Shown here piece after piece: positions 63,193-64,000 of a stretch of DNA of 64,000 nucleotides. Positions within the stretch are counted from its first letter, which is position 1; each line of letters starts with the position of its first letter. A program made the position numbers and the translations under genes. Location of the stretch: positions 18,081,103 to 18,145,102 of the forward strand of contig CP034992.1 of NCBI GenBank assembly GCA_004026145.2, in the 5' to 3' direction. This stretch comes from Takifugu bimaculatus (taxonomy: Eukaryota > Chordata > Actinopteri > Tetraodontiformes > Tetraodontidae). The notes beneath the pieces are model-generated. The model saw only the letters and a program-made list of their open reading frames with translations. It had not been told where the DNA came from and ran no database searches.

Positions 63193-64000
63193 TTCTCTGA
63201 GGCTCGCCGTGTGGCACCATCAGCCTTGTGACGCACCGAGGGAATTTGTTGGCAGGCAAAGGCCCATCCTCTCAGATCAGGAAGGCTCGGAATGGCATGT
63301 GAAGGGTGCGTTCCTAAGTCTTAGTTGAACTAGTTTAATTTACCTTTTGATAATTAATATACATCAGGTCCTTCAATAGATGTTTACCTTTCTATATGTC
63401 TTCTGTAATATCACTCATTCATTTCTTGGCTGTCTCACAATCACACACGCACGCACACACACAGGATTTCTCTTTCCTGACCTCAGCAGTCGGGGGGTCA
63501 AGGGTTCGTGGATGACAACATAGCCTGTGATATCGTCAACTGTGTTTCGGTCCAGAGCATCATGAAGCAGAGTCTGTTCCCCCGGGGGGACGTGACCCGT
63601 GTCTGAAGGGTGGCTCTGTCGGCCAATCAGAGAACGCTGGAGCCTGGCAGCAACCGTCCAGGCCCGTGGTGGCCGCTTCCTGTTTCGCTCTTGACAGAAT
63701 ACAGAAGGAAAAGAAAGAGGAGTGGCAGCCAGGCAACGCACCCTCTGCATCCTGACTGATGGGGGGTGTGTGTGTGATTTTGTACTACAGTAATTCATGA
63801 GGATCACGTTGTAGAAGGTCTAAATTGCATATTTAAAAGCAGTCAGGTGAAACAAAAAATAAGGCAACTTTTCTGCGGTTACGAATTACAATTTAAGAGG
63901 TAGAATATGTGAAATAAATCTGAAAGGACCCATTACAGTTTATTGTGTAGTGACTATATAAGTCAACAGAGGTCGCTCTTGCATTATTTACGCAGCACAA
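63193..64000. other. Downstream region, gene content unresolved
   Basis: No recognised gene. On the minus strand 63807-63415 is open for 130 codons. On the plus strand an open frame ends in TGA at 63606 (reading FVDDNIACDIVNCVSVQSIM). Neither matches a family I know. A CCAATCAG box (63633-63640) and short CA/TG runs are present. The window ends before any next gene can be identified. Confidence 0.4.

Noticed and set aside
1..64000. CRISPR arrays, operons or prokaryotic mobile elements
   Set aside because: The sequence is vertebrate; the tandem repeats present are microsatellites or minisatellites without unique spacers.

Overview
The window is nuclear DNA from a ray-finned fish, most likely a percomorph teleost. 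Multi-exon genes have GT-AG introns and vertebrate-type proteins. (CA)n/(TG)n microsatellites are dense, and a Penelope-like retroelement of fish type lies in one intron. There are no operons or bacterial signals. Two assembly gaps of exactly 100 N lie at 1167-1266 and 38506-38605.

Layout, all host genes on the + strand. (1) 1-2894: upstream DNA with no recognisable gene. (2) 2895-23844: itga5, integrin alpha-5, complete in 30 coding exons; every exon-exon phase joins and the protein is 1051 residues. (3) 26186-27695: a small five-exon gene for an FBA (F-box-associated) domain without an F-box, 176 residues, with an in-frame stop just before its ATG. (4) 27696-39853: about 12 kb with no supported coding gene, ending in the probable promoter and 5' UTR exons of the next gene. 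(5) 39854-56827: r3hdm2, R3H and SUZ domain protein, 23 coding exons, with three single-base frame disturbances in this assembly. Intron 5 holds an antisense Penelope-like element (43810-45224) with a GIY-YIG endonuclease ORF, a hammerhead-like motif, 50-bp inverted ends, a 301-bp direct repeat and a 13-bp target-site duplication. (6) 59683-62757: stac3, SH3 and cysteine-rich domain protein 3, complete in 12 coding exons, 346 residues. (7) 62758-64000: downstream DNA with a 31-bp tandem repeat and an unresolved open stretch.

R3HDM2 and STAC3 are neighbours in human 12q13, and ITGA5 lies in the same chromosome band, so the order fits conserved vertebrate synteny. The genes do not form a pathway. 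itga5 is a fibronectin receptor subunit at the cell surface, r3hdm2 a putative cytoplasmic nucleic-acid-binding protein, stac3 a component of the skeletal-muscle excitation-contraction coupling complex, and the FBA protein a probable glycoprotein- or substrate-binding module.

I found no convincing wholly new biological system. The most useful leads are the structurally complete, apparently young Penelope-like insertion; the FBA-only gene; the frame breaks in r3hdm2; an 87-bp stop-free intron in itga5; and repeats that form the 3' splice-site tracts of itga5 exon 18 and the first stac3 coding exon.
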